Shown here: positions 1-8,037 of the stretch, in pieces
How positions within the stretch are numbered: position 1 is the stretch's first letter
Layout: every line of letters begins with the position of its first letter
Assembly: GCA_938011325.1 (NCBI GenBank)
Contig: CALLUD010000012.1
Coordinates: 176,689-240,688 of the forward strand
Length of the DNA stretch: 64,000 nucleotides
Direction: 5' to 3'
From: an uncultured Spartobacteria bacterium
GTDB taxonomy: Bacteria > Verrucomicrobiota > Verrucomicrobiia > Chthoniobacterales > JAATET01
The notes under the pieces: model-generated
Seen by the model: only the letters and a program-made list of their open reading frames with translations
Database searches by the model: none
What the model was told of the DNA's origin: nothing
Program-made: the position numbers and the translations under genes

Positions 1-965
1 AGTTTGGGACCGTCGGGGGCGCAGTAGTGGTCGGCAAACAGCCGGTGCATCTGCTCGATGCAGCCCTCGTGAAGCCCTTTTGCCTTCATCACCTTGTAGA
101 GCAGGGAAATGTAGAGCGGCACCACGGGAATTGCCGAGCTGGCCTGGGTGACGAGCGCCTTGTTTACCGACACCAGCGCGGTGCCGGTGCCGAACTTCGC
201 GCTCAATTCCTTTGCGGTCTGCTCGAGGTGCGCCTTCGCGCGACCGATCGTGCCATCGGTATAAATCGCCCAGGTGAGCTCGGGCCCGATGTAGGAATAG
301 GCGACGGTCTTGAAGCCGTCGGCGAGCACGCCGGCATCCGCGAGTGCCTCGATCCAGAGTTTCCAGTCCTCGCCGCCCATCACCTTTACCGTCTGTGCAA
401 TCTCGTCGTCAGTGGCGGGCTCGATCGTCACGGACTCGATTTCCTTTTTGTCCGTGTTGAGGTTTTTGTTCGTGTAGGTCCTGCCGGTCGGCTTGAGAAC
501 GGATTTGTAAACCTCGCCCGTGACCGGATCGGTGCGGCGCGGGGACGCGAGGCTGTATACGACCATGTCGACCTGGCCGAGATCGGCTTTGATGGCCTCG
601 ATGACCTGCGTCTTCATCTCATTCGAGAAGGCGTCGCCGTTGAAACTCTTCGCGTAGAGACCGTCCCGCGCGGCCGCCTCCTCGAAGGCGGCGGAGTTAT
701 ACCAGCCGGCGGAGGCCGTCTTTTTGTCGGTGCCCTCCTTTTCGAAAAACACGCCGATTGTCGACGCACCGCCGCCGAACGCGGGCACGATGCGCGACGC
801 GAGCCCGTAACCCGTGGAGGCGCCCACGACGAGCACGCGCTTCGGACAGCCTTCGAGCGGTGGCTTCGACTTCACGTAGTCGATCTGTTCCTGAACATGT
901 GCCGCGCAGCCGTCGGGATGCGCCGTCGTGCAAATGAAACCGCGGATTTTCGGGGAAATGATCAC
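1..965 (-). CDS. fabV: Enoyl-[acyl-carrier-protein] reductase FabV, N-terminal part, cut by window edge
   Basis: FabV is an NADH-dependent trans-2-enoyl-ACP/CoA reductase that performs the last reduction of the fatty-acid elongation cycle in the cytoplasm. About 321 codons are visible of a family length near 400, so the C-terminus lies beyond base 1. The start is a GTG at 965 giving M-I-I-S-P-K-I-R-G-F, which matches the conserved FabV N-terminus followed by the CTTAHP motif. The cofactor-binding stretch GASTGYGLASR lies near residue 48. The catalytic Tyr-x8-Lys pair, YTDGTIGRAK, lies near residue 235, as expected for FabV rather than the short FabI type. It is divergent from the downstream plus-strand genes. 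No clear Shine-Dalgarno sequence precedes the GTG. Confidence 0.93.
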   Translation of the reverse strand, partial: MIISPKIRGFICTTAHPDGCAAHVQEQIDYVKSKPPLEGCPKRVLVVGASTGYGLASRIVPAFGGGASTIGVFFEKEGTDKKTASAGWYNSAAFEEAAARDGLYAKSFNGDAFSNEMKTQVIEAIKADLGQVDMVVYSLASPRRTDPVTGEVYKSVLKPTGRTYTNKNLNTDKKEIESVTIEPATDDEIAQTVKVMGGEDWKLWIEALADAGVLADGFKTVAYSYIGPELTWAIYTDGTIGRAKAHLEQTAKELSAKFGTGTALVSVNKALVTQASSAIPVVPLYISLLYKVMKAKGLHEGCIEQMHRLFADHYCAPDGPK

Positions 966-1057
966 GCTCGCTTTGTGACGCCTTTGGCGCGGCCACGCAA
1001 GGATTTGAGCAGGGCATGATCCGGTGAAATGGCACGCGAAGCGCTCTTCGGGCCGCA

Positions 1058-1423
1058 ATGACTGGGAAATACGCAAAGGGACGTCCGTTGCTGGAACTGC
1101 ACCTCGGCACCGGGGGCGCGAGGATCGCGGAGGCGCGATCGCCGGAGCTGACCCGCTTCGTGGTCGAGCACGGCTTTGCCGACATGTATACCAACGATGC
1201 GCTGGACCAGCGTGCGCGGAAGATCGCCATGCTCGCGTCGTTGATCACCTCCGCGAGTCTGCCGCAACTCGAGTGGCACACCCGCGGCGCGCTCGAGAGC
1301 GGACTGCTGAACAAAGCGGAGATCGAGCAGATCGTGATTCAAATGACCATCTACATCGGCTATCCGGCCGCCTACAACGCGATGGGCGTCGTGAAGAAGG
1401 TATTCGAAGAGCTCGAGGCTTGA
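1058..1423 (+). CDS. Carboxymuconolactone decarboxylase (CMD) family protein
   Basis: This 121-residue protein has the all-helical CMD/AhpD-like fold signature. The central segment RKIAMLASLITSAS leads into QLEWHTRGALESGLLNKAEI and IYIGYPAAYNAM, the pattern typical of PcaC-like small CMD proteins. The CxxC pair of AhpD alkylhydroperoxidases is absent, so thiol peroxidase activity is unlikely. Family members range from gamma-carboxymuconolactone decarboxylases to uncharacterised stress proteins, and the substrate cannot be told from sequence. It is followed 44 bases later by the DUF4202 gene on the same strand, so the two may share a transcript. Confidence 0.85.
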   Translation: MTGKYAKGRPLLELHLGTGGARIAEARSPELTRFVVEHGFADMYTNDALDQRARKIAMLASLITSASLPQLEWHTRGALESGLLNKAEIEQIVIQMTIYIGYPAAYNAMGVVKKVFEELEA

Positions 1424-1467
1424 GCGTCGCGCTTTTCTCGCAGCGTCGTTCCGAGCAAACTGTGGCC

Positions 1468-2049
1468 ATGGATTCCCTCGCTCGCGCCCGCGAATTGATC
1501 GACGCCGCCCACACCGCCGACCCGAAGCGTGCGCCCGATGGCCGTCCCGCCGAGCTTGCCTACGCGGATGAAATGGAAAAGTGGGTCGTGCGACTGGTGC
1601 CGGATGCTTCGCCGCTCCTGCGCCTCGCCGCGCGTTGCCAGCACCTCGAGCGCTGGACCGTTCCGCGGGATACGTTTCCCGAAGGCCGCCCGGGCTACCT
1701 CGCGTGGCGCAGGAGCCTTTATCAAAAGCAGGCCGATCGCGCCCGCGAACTCCTGCTCGAAGCGGGAGTGCCGGAGGCCGATGCCGCCGAGGTCGCGAGG
1801 TGGATCGCGAAGGAAGGGCTGATGAAAAATCCCGGCACGCAGGCGCTGGAGGATGCAGCGTGCCTTGTTTTCCTCGAAAAGGAAATCGGCAGCTTCGCCG
1901 CGCAGCACAGCGAATACCCGCGCGAGAAGTTCGTCGGCATTCTCAAGAAGACGTGGCGGAAAATGACGCCCGCCGCGCAGAACGCTGCGCTGGGGCTCGA
2001 ATTGCCTGCGGAGATTGCGGAGCTCGTGCGCGACGCGGTGGGCAGCTAG
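1468..2049 (+). CDS. DUF4202 family protein
   Basis: The product is 193 residues, and the ATG at 1468 begins the conserved domain directly (MDSLARARELIDAAH). Diagnostic stretches are RCQHLERW near residue 64, FPEGRPGYLAWRRSLY after it, and DAACLVFLEKEIGSF in the C-terminal half. These match the DUF4202 family as I know it, a helical and largely uncharacterised group. The His in RCQHLE and the Asp in EDAACL could suit an HD-type metal site, but that is inference. The reading frame stays open upstream to 1024, yet that extension overlaps the CMD gene out of frame and is not credible. It converges on alaS, 17 bases away. Confidence 0.8.
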   Translation: MDSLARARELIDAAHTADPKRAPDGRPAELAYADEMEKWVVRLVPDASPLLRLAARCQHLERWTVPRDTFPEGRPGYLAWRRSLYQKQADRARELLLEAGVPEADAAEVARWIAKEGLMKNPGTQALEDAACLVFLEKEIGSFAAQHSEYPREKFVGILKKTWRKMTPAAQNAALGLELPAEIAELVRDAVGS

Positions 2050-2066
2050 CGCTGCTGGCGTAACCG

Positions 2067-4973
2067 TCAGCTCAGCAGTCGCTCGGCCTCGCGCAGAGCT
2101 TCGTCGATTTTCGAGGGATCCTTGCCGCCGCCGCGGGCGTTGTCGGGACGGCCTCCGCCCTTGCCGCCGACGATCGGGGCGATTCCCTGGATCAGCCTGC
2201 CGGCCTGGATTTCCTTCGTGCGTGCGGCGGACACGGTGGCGACGAGAGCGACATTGCCATTCGAGCTGCCGCAGAGCACGACCACGCCGTCGAACCGGCC
2301 CTTGAGCGCATCGGCGACCGCCTGCAGGTAATCGCCATCGGCATCGCCGAGGTTTTCGAGAATCGCAGGGGCCTTGAGACCCGCGCTGCGCACCTTGTCG
2401 AGCAGCTCCGTGGCGACGCTTGCGGCCTGCTGCCGCTTGAGGGTGGCGAGTTGTTTCTCGAGAGCCTTCTGCTGCGCGAGCAGAGCCTCGAGCTTCTTCT
2501 CCATTTCGGTCACCGGCGCATTCAACGTGCCGGCGAGCTGCGAAAGACGGTCCATGTCGGCACGCGCGCTCTCGTAGGCGGGCAATCCGGCCACGGCTTC
2601 GATGCGTCGCACGCCGGCGGCGATTGCCGACTCCGACACGATGCGAAACACGCCGATCTCACCGGTCGCGCGGGTGTGCGTGCCGCCGCAAAGCTCCATG
2701 GAATAGCCGTCGAGTTCTTCGGGGCGGCCTCCAATCTGCACGACGCGGACGACATCGCCGTATTTGTCGCCGAAGAACTGCATGATGTCGGGGCGCGTCT
2801 TCACCTCGACGTAGGGAACCTCGCACCACGTGACGCCGGCGTTTTCGAGGATGCGCTCGTTGACCAGTCGCTCGATGTCGCGAACCTGCGCCGGCGTGAG
2901 CGCTGCGCTGTTGAAGTCGAACGTCAGCTTGTCCGGTCCGACAAACGAGCCCTTCTGCGTTGCCTCGCGGCTGACGACCTCGTGCAGGGCCCAATGCAGC
3001 AAATGCGTGACCGTGTGGTGGCGCTGGATCGCCGCGCGCCTGGCGGCGTCCACATGCAGCGTGACCGATGCCGGCGCGGCGGGGATCGCCGATGGAACCT
3101 TGAGGTAAAAAGCGCTGCCGCGTTTGAGCGTGTTTGTAACGGGGTAGGTCTGGTCGCCGATCGTGATCGTGCCGGTGTCGCCGACCTGGCCACCCATTTC
3201 GGCGTAGAGCGGCGAGATGTTGACGACTGCAAACGTGTCGTCGTCCTTGTGAATGACCTCGAGGATCTGCGCGTCGGCGCTCAGCTGGTCGTAGCCGACG
3301 AATTCCGTCTCCGCCTCGATGGTCCGACCCTCGGCGGAAATCACTTCCTTCTTCTGCGCGGCGCGTGCCCGTTCGCGCTGCTCCTCCATCAGCGCTTCGA
3401 AGCCGGCGTGATCGACCGCGAGCCCGCGCTCTCTCGCCATCAGGTCGGTGAGGTCGAGCGGGAAGCCGTAGGTGTCGTAGAGCTTGAAGGCGTCTTCGCC
3501 GGAAATCTGCGGCGTCGTGCTCAGCACCTTGCGCCACGCGCCGGCGAGCAATTCCGCGGCATCAAACGTCGCGACGGTCTCGCCGCCGCGTGAGAAGCTC
3601 ACTTCCGCGACATCGATTTCCTCGGGCGACCGGCCGGGCTCGGGGACGAAGAATGCCTCCGATTTCACGACCATCGCCATGCCATCGGCCTGGGCCGCGG
3701 TCGCAAGGGCGCGGGCGAACACCTCGCTCTCGAACATCTTGATGCCGCGATCAAGCGTCTTGTTGAACGCCTCCTCCTCCCGGCGAATGACCTCCTCGAT
3801 GTGCTTCTGCTTGAGTCGCAGCTCGTGGAAGACATCGCCCATCGTGCGCGCCAGCACGTCGACGAGTTTGTAGAAAAACGGCTCGTGCAGGCCGAGCGTG
3901 CGACCGTAGCGGACGGCGCGACGAAGAATGCGTCGCAGCACGTAATTGCGATCCGTGTTTCCCGGCTGAATGCCGTCCGCGATCGCGAAGCTCAGCGTGC
4001 GGATGTGATCCGCAATCACGCGGAACGCGACGTCCACGCGCTCCTGCTCGGTGTCGCCGGTCGATCCCGGCGCCGGGAGCGTGCTGCCATACTTCAGGCC
4101 GCTGATCCGCTCCAGCTCGTCGAAGATGGGGCGAAACACATCGGTCTCGTAGTTCGAGATCGTCGCACTCGCGAAGTCGGTGAAATTCTTCGTGCTCTGG
4201 ATGATCGACGTCACGCGCTCAAAGCCCATGCCCGTGTCCACGTGTTTCGCGGGCAGCGGCGAGAAGGTGCCGTCGGCATTCGCATTGTATTGGATGAACA
4301 CGAGGTTCCAGATCTCGATGCAGCGCGAGTCGCCGGCATTCACCAGCGAGCCCTTCGTATCGCCGGCGGGCGTGAGATCGACGTGAAGCTCCGAGCAGGG
4401 ACCGCACGGGCCGGTGTCGCCCATCATCCAGAAGTTGTCCTTCTTGTTGCCGTTGACGATGTGAACGGCGGAGTCGAGTCCGGCTTTTTCGAACAGAGCC
4501 TTCCAGTGGTCGTAGGCCTCCTGGTCGAACTCGCCGGGGTCACCTTCGCCCGGCGCATAGACCGTCGCGTAAAGCCGCGCGGCGGGAAATCCCCAGCGCT
4601 CCACCACGAGCTCCCATGCCCACTGGATGGCCTCCTTTTTGAAGTAGTCGCCGAAGCTCCAGTTCCCGAGCATCTCGAAGAACGTGTGGTGATACGTGTC
4701 GAGACCCACGTCCTCGAGGTCGTTGTGCTTGCCGCCGGCGCGGATGCACTTCTGGGTGTCCGCGGCGCGCGTATCGAGGCCGGGAATTGCGTTCGCCCAC
4801 TTCGAGACATCCGCCGTTTTCTGCCCGAGGAAGATCGGCACAAACTGGTTCATGCCCGCGTTGGTGAACAAAAGGTTCGGGCTGTCGGGCATCAGCGAAC
4901 TCGACGGGACGATGGTGTGCTGCTTCTCCCGGAAGAAATCGAGATAGGACTGGCGGATCTCGGCGCTGGTCAT
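2067..4973 (-). CDS. alaS: Alanyl-tRNA synthetase
   Basis: AlaRS charges tRNA(Ala) with alanine and edits mischarged Ser/Gly. The 968-residue protein opens with the class II catalytic domain (SYLDFFREKQHTIVPSSSL, then LLFTNAGMNQFVPIFLG). The editing domain carries a zinc-site HxxxH in HTVTHLLHWAL near residue 656 and CGGTHTRATGEIG near residue 760. The C-terminal DHHA1 domain ends with GGKGGGRPDNARGGG. E. coli AlaRS is near 876 residues. About 64 extra residues are inserted between the DRGIKMFE segment and the conserved DAFKLYDTYGFPLDLT segment. The gene follows the lipoprotein gene at 37 bases and probably shares its transcript. Confidence 0.98.
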   Translation of the reverse strand: MTSAEIRQSYLDFFREKQHTIVPSSSLMPDSPNLLFTNAGMNQFVPIFLGQKTADVSKWANAIPGLDTRAADTQKCIRAGGKHNDLEDVGLDTYHHTFFEMLGNWSFGDYFKKEAIQWAWELVVERWGFPAARLYATVYAPGEGDPGEFDQEAYDHWKALFEKAGLDSAVHIVNGNKKDNFWMMGDTGPCGPCSELHVDLTPAGDTKGSLVNAGDSRCIEIWNLVFIQYNANADGTFSPLPAKHVDTGMGFERVTSIIQSTKNFTDFASATISNYETDVFRPIFDELERISGLKYGSTLPAPGSTGDTEQERVDVAFRVIADHIRTLSFAIADGIQPGNTDRNYVLRRILRRAVRYGRTLGLHEPFFYKLVDVLARTMGDVFHELRLKQKHIEEVIRREEEAFNKTLDRGIKMFESEVFARALATAAQADGMAMVVKSEAFFVPEPGRSPEEIDVAEVSFSRGGETVATFDAAELLAGAWRKVLSTTPQISGEDAFKLYDTYGFPLDLTDLMARERGLAVDHAGFEALMEEQRERARAAQKKEVISAEGRTIEAETEFVGYDQLSADAQILEVIHKDDDTFAVVNISPLYAEMGGQVGDTGTITIGDQTYPVTNTLKRGSAFYLKVPSAIPAAPASVTLHVDAARRAAIQRHHTVTHLLHWALHEVVSREATQKGSFVGPDKLTFDFNSAALTPAQVRDIERLVNERILENAGVTWCEVPYVEVKTRPDIMQFFGDKYGDVVRVVQIGGRPEELDGYSMELCGGTHTRATGEIGVFRIVSESAIAAGVRRIEAVAGLPAYESARADMDRLSQLAGTLNAPVTEMEKKLEALLAQQKALEKQLATLKRQQAASVATELLDKVRSAGLKAPAILENLGDADGDYLQAVADALKGRFDGVVVLCGSSNGNVALVATVSAARTKEIQAGRLIQGIAPIVGGKGGGRPDNARGGGKDPSKIDEALREAERLLS

Positions 4974-5010
4974 GGCGAAGCGATACAGACTGACGCCGCG
5001 TCGCGGGGAG

Positions 5011-6069
5011 TCAAGCCGACGGTGCCGGCTCGGGGATCAGATCGACCTCGCCCGCGTCCTTCAATTCGATCGTGCCCGGCGGGGCATCCGCGCCCTCCCG
5101 CACCTCGCCACTGAGCCCGTCCGTTACCCCGGAAAGGCGGATGGAGGGCCTCCGCGGCTTGCTGGTGAAGAATCGCGTGCCTTCGGGGGCGGAGAGGGTT
5201 TCGCCGAGGACGGCGCTCCAGGCGTATTCCCCGGAAGGGAGCTGCACGAGCTGGCCCACGAAGCGCGCGGAGGATTGCGGAGAGTTGCGATCGGTGAAGA
5301 CGCCGCTGACCGTCTGATCCTGGTCAAGGCCCCGGGAAATGATCAATCGAATCGCCTGCGGGGGAGCATCGGGCTGCTTCAATTCGCCCTCGAAGGTCCT
5401 GCCGGTTTTCAGCCGGGCCCGCAGAATTTCCAGCGATCGCTCGGCGGCACGGCGACGCTCGGCGAGATAGTTTTCCTTCAATCCCTCGAGGCCGCCGACG
5501 ATTTCCGCGAGCTGGCGCAGCGCACTGGCGTGCAGTTCGGAATTCTCGATTAGAACACCATCAGCCGCTTCCGGCGTGCCGCGATAGGACGCGGTGTTTT
5601 CGACCTCCTCGATCTTCCAGGCTTCTCCTTCGCGGCGCAGCCGCAGGGTGACCATCGCCTCTTCCTCCGTGCCGGCTGGTTCCTCGACGCGCTTCACCTG
5701 CAGCTCGACGGGGGGCGATTCCTCGGTGATCGCCTTCCGCACGGCGTGGTCGGGCGGAAGGTTGGCCAGTGCCCATTGCCGCACCGCGCTGGCTCGCGCA
5801 CGGATTTTTCGGCCCTCGGGATTGGACAGCCCGTCGTGGAAGGTGAACGTGGGCGTGGTCAGCCGATAGCGCGCCGATACCACGGTTGTTACGACGTCGT
5901 CCGATTCCCTCACGAAGTGGAAGTTGTCGTCGATCGCCACCAGCTCGAAGTTCACCGGCGGGTTCGCGGTCACGAACTCCACGACCGCGCTCCGTCGCGT
6001 GTCGTGGCACGCGCTCAGCAGGCACGCGAGCGCGAGAAGGGTGAGTGAAGCGGCGGTCGATCGGGTCAC
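5011..6069 (-). CDS. Predicted lipoprotein of unknown function
   Basis: This 352-residue protein has an N-terminal lipoprotein signal: a charged start (MTRSTAAS), a hydrophobic core and the lipobox LLSAC with Cys near residue 21. It is therefore likely exported and lipid-anchored. The rest is soluble and mixed charged. An Ala/Arg/Glu-rich helical stretch lies near the middle (LAEIVGGLEGLKENYLAERRRAAERSLEIL), followed by a beta-rich part resembling a small barrel (FEGELKQPD to YAWSAVLGE). I do not recognise a named family. It lies between a DEAD-box helicase (37 bases upstream) and alaS (37 bases downstream) on one strand, which suggests co-transcription but not a shared role. Confidence 0.75.
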   Translation of the reverse strand: MTRSTAASLTLLALACLLSACHDTRRSAVVEFVTANPPVNFELVAIDDNFHFVRESDDVVTTVVSARYRLTTPTFTFHDGLSNPEGRKIRARASAVRQWALANLPPDHAVRKAITEESPPVELQVKRVEEPAGTEEEAMVTLRLRREGEAWKIEEVENTASYRGTPEAADGVLIENSELHASALRQLAEIVGGLEGLKENYLAERRRAAERSLEILRARLKTGRTFEGELKQPDAPPQAIRLIISRGLDQDQTVSGVFTDRNSPQSSARFVGQLVQLPSGEYAWSAVLGETLSAPEGTRFFTSKPRRPSIRLSGVTDGLSGEVREGADAPPGTIELKDAGEVDLIPEPAPSA

Positions 6070-6106
6070 CCGTCTAAGTATTCATGAGCGCCGGAAGATG
6101 ACAAAC

Positions 6107-7768
6107 TCAGTCGCCGTCGGGCACGAAGACTGCAAGCTTGCGGCCCTTGAACTTGATTCCGCCAAGCTGGGTGACCACCGCGTCGACGCAATCATCGGCA
6201 ATGTCGACAAGCGTGTGTTTCGGGAAAATGTGGATGGCGCCGATCGCGTCGCGGGGAATGCCGGTCACGCCGATGATGGTGCCGACAATGTCCGCGGGGC
6301 GCACGTTGCTGAGACGGCCGGCGGTGAAGACAAGTCGTGTCATCCCGGGTTCGTCGGAGACATCGCCCACCTCGCGTCGATCGTTCTTCCGCCGCTCCGG
6401 CTTTCCACGCTCCTCGAATCCGCGGGATTCCTTGCGTTCACGGGATGGCGGGATGTCTTCCGCCTCGCCGCCGCGCGCGGATTCCGCGCTGAGCAAATGG
6501 AGCAGAGCACTGGCAATGTCCGTTGGCGCATGCCCCTGGTCGAGGAGCCGGTCGATCAAATTGTCCCGTCGCACGTAGTCGCCCTTTTCAAGCGTTTCGC
6601 GGAGCAGCTCGAAAGTCTGGTTCGTCCGCTTTTCCTCGACCTCCTCGAGGGATGGCACGCGCTCGCGACGAATGCGCCCTTTCGTGAGACGGATCATGCC
6701 CTCGAGCTTCCGAATCTCGCGACCGGCGACAAACGTGATCGCGCGCCCGCTGCGACCCGCGCGACCGGTGCGCCCAATGCGGTGCACGTAGTCCTCGCCG
6801 TCCTGCGGCAGGTCGTAGTTGAAGACGACTTCGATGTCCTCCACATCCAGACCTCTCGCCGCAACGTCGGTCGCGACGAGAAATTCCACCTTGCGATCCC
6901 GAAAGCGCCGCATCACGCGCTCGCGCATTGCCTGCGTCATGTCGCCATGCAGCTTGTCCGCCATGTAGCCGCGCGCGACGAGATGCTCGGCAAGTTGATC
7001 GCACATCATCTTCGTGGCGCAGAAAATGATGGCCAGTTTCACGTCCTGAATGTCGATGATCCGGCACAACGCCTCGAGCTTCGAGCGGCGATCGACCTCA
7101 TAGTAAACCTGGTCGATGGCCGGCATGGTGAGCGCTTGCGGCTCGATGCGGATGCTCTTCGGGTCGCGCGTGTAGTTGCGAATCAACTCCTGGATCGCAC
7201 GCGGCAGCGTGGCGGAAAACAGCACGGTCTGCCGGTCCTCGGGAGCCTCGCTGAGGATTGCCTCGATGTCTTCGCGGAAGCCCATGTCGAGCATGCGGTC
7301 CGCCTCGTCGAGGACGATCATTTCCAGCGCGTCGAGCCGGAGCGTGCCGCGCTCGAGGTGATCGATCACCCGGCCCGGCGTGCCAATCACGATCTGCGCG
7401 CCATTTTTCAGCCCGCGAATCTGCCGGTCGTAGGACGCGCCGCCGTAGATGGGCAGCTCGCGCACGCCGCGTTTGAAGGCCGCGAGCTTGGCGACCTCCT
7501 CGGCGACCTGCACGGCGAGCTCGCGCGTCGGGCACAGGATCAGCACCTGGGTGGCGTTGGAGCCGGGATCGACCTTCTCGATTGCCGGAATCGCAAATGC
7601 GGCCGTCTTCCCGGAGCCGGTCTGCGACTGCCCAATCAAGTCATGCCCCGCCAGGAGAGGCGGGATCGCGGCCGACTGAATCGGGGAGGCCTCCTCGAAG
7701 CCCATGCGTTCGATTGCTTTGAGGATCTCCGGCGACAATCCGAGTTCCGGAAACGGTTTCTTTTCCAT
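6107..7768 (-). CDS. DEAD-box ATP-dependent RNA helicase with DbpA-type C-terminal domain
   Basis: The protein unwinds structured RNA, probably in ribosome assembly or RNA decay. The ATG at 7768 gives 553 residues starting MEKKPFPELGLSPEIL, which places the Q motif (FPELGLSPEIL to GFEEASPIQSAAIP) at the normal distance. A much longer frame upstream lacks conserved sequence. Visible motifs are SQTGSGKT (I), PTRELA (Ia), TPGR (Ib), DEAD (II), SAT (III), and ATDVAARGLDVEDI and HRIGRTGRAGR (V, VI). The C-terminal 75 residues (TRLVFTAGRLSNVRPADIVG to GRKLAVFVPD) form a DbpA RRM-like RNA-binding domain. This architecture fits the DeaD/CsdA/DbpA group, but which member is uncertain. Confidence 0.95.
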   Translation of the reverse strand: MEKKPFPELGLSPEILKAIERMGFEEASPIQSAAIPPLLAGHDLIGQSQTGSGKTAAFAIPAIEKVDPGSNATQVLILCPTRELAVQVAEEVAKLAAFKRGVRELPIYGGASYDRQIRGLKNGAQIVIGTPGRVIDHLERGTLRLDALEMIVLDEADRMLDMGFREDIEAILSEAPEDRQTVLFSATLPRAIQELIRNYTRDPKSIRIEPQALTMPAIDQVYYEVDRRSKLEALCRIIDIQDVKLAIIFCATKMMCDQLAEHLVARGYMADKLHGDMTQAMRERVMRRFRDRKVEFLVATDVAARGLDVEDIEVVFNYDLPQDGEDYVHRIGRTGRAGRSGRAITFVAGREIRKLEGMIRLTKGRIRRERVPSLEEVEEKRTNQTFELLRETLEKGDYVRRDNLIDRLLDQGHAPTDIASALLHLLSAESARGGEAEDIPPSRERKESRGFEERGKPERRKNDRREVGDVSDEPGMTRLVFTAGRLSNVRPADIVGTIIGVTGIPRDAIGAIHIFPKHTLVDIADDCVDAVVTQLGGIKFKGRKLAVFVPDGD

Positions 7769-8037
7769 GGCGGACCGTAGAACGCTTTTTGCGACCTGCC
7801 CAGCGAAACCCCGCCCGTTGTTTCGGGTTCCTTGATGGAGCTTCGGGCCCGCTCCCGCACCTTCATGTCCGAATCGGTGCTGTGGCGGGCGGTGTGGCCT
7901 GAAAATTGCGTGCTTTACCAGTGAAAAAGAATGAGGAACAGCAGCATTGCTACGACAGCGCGTGCCGGCGTTGGGAAATTCTGGGGAATTGTTTACCATT
8001 GTGGCCGGCGCTGGTATGCGTGTGCGGGTTCCCGCTT

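Noticed and set aside
5924..7780. A 618-codon open frame on the plus strand opposite the DEAD-box helicase.
   Set aside because: High-GC antisense shadow: the minus strand carries all helicase motifs, and the plus frame has Arg/His/Asp-rich, unconserved sequence. The same holds for long frames at 24679-26355, 26901-28055, 32852-34759 and 44130-45677.
7769..8037. A gene or riboswitch in the 269-base gap between the helicase and the unknown membrane protein.
   Set aside because: The in-frame upstream extension is Cys-rich and unconserved, and no convincing structured motif was seen.
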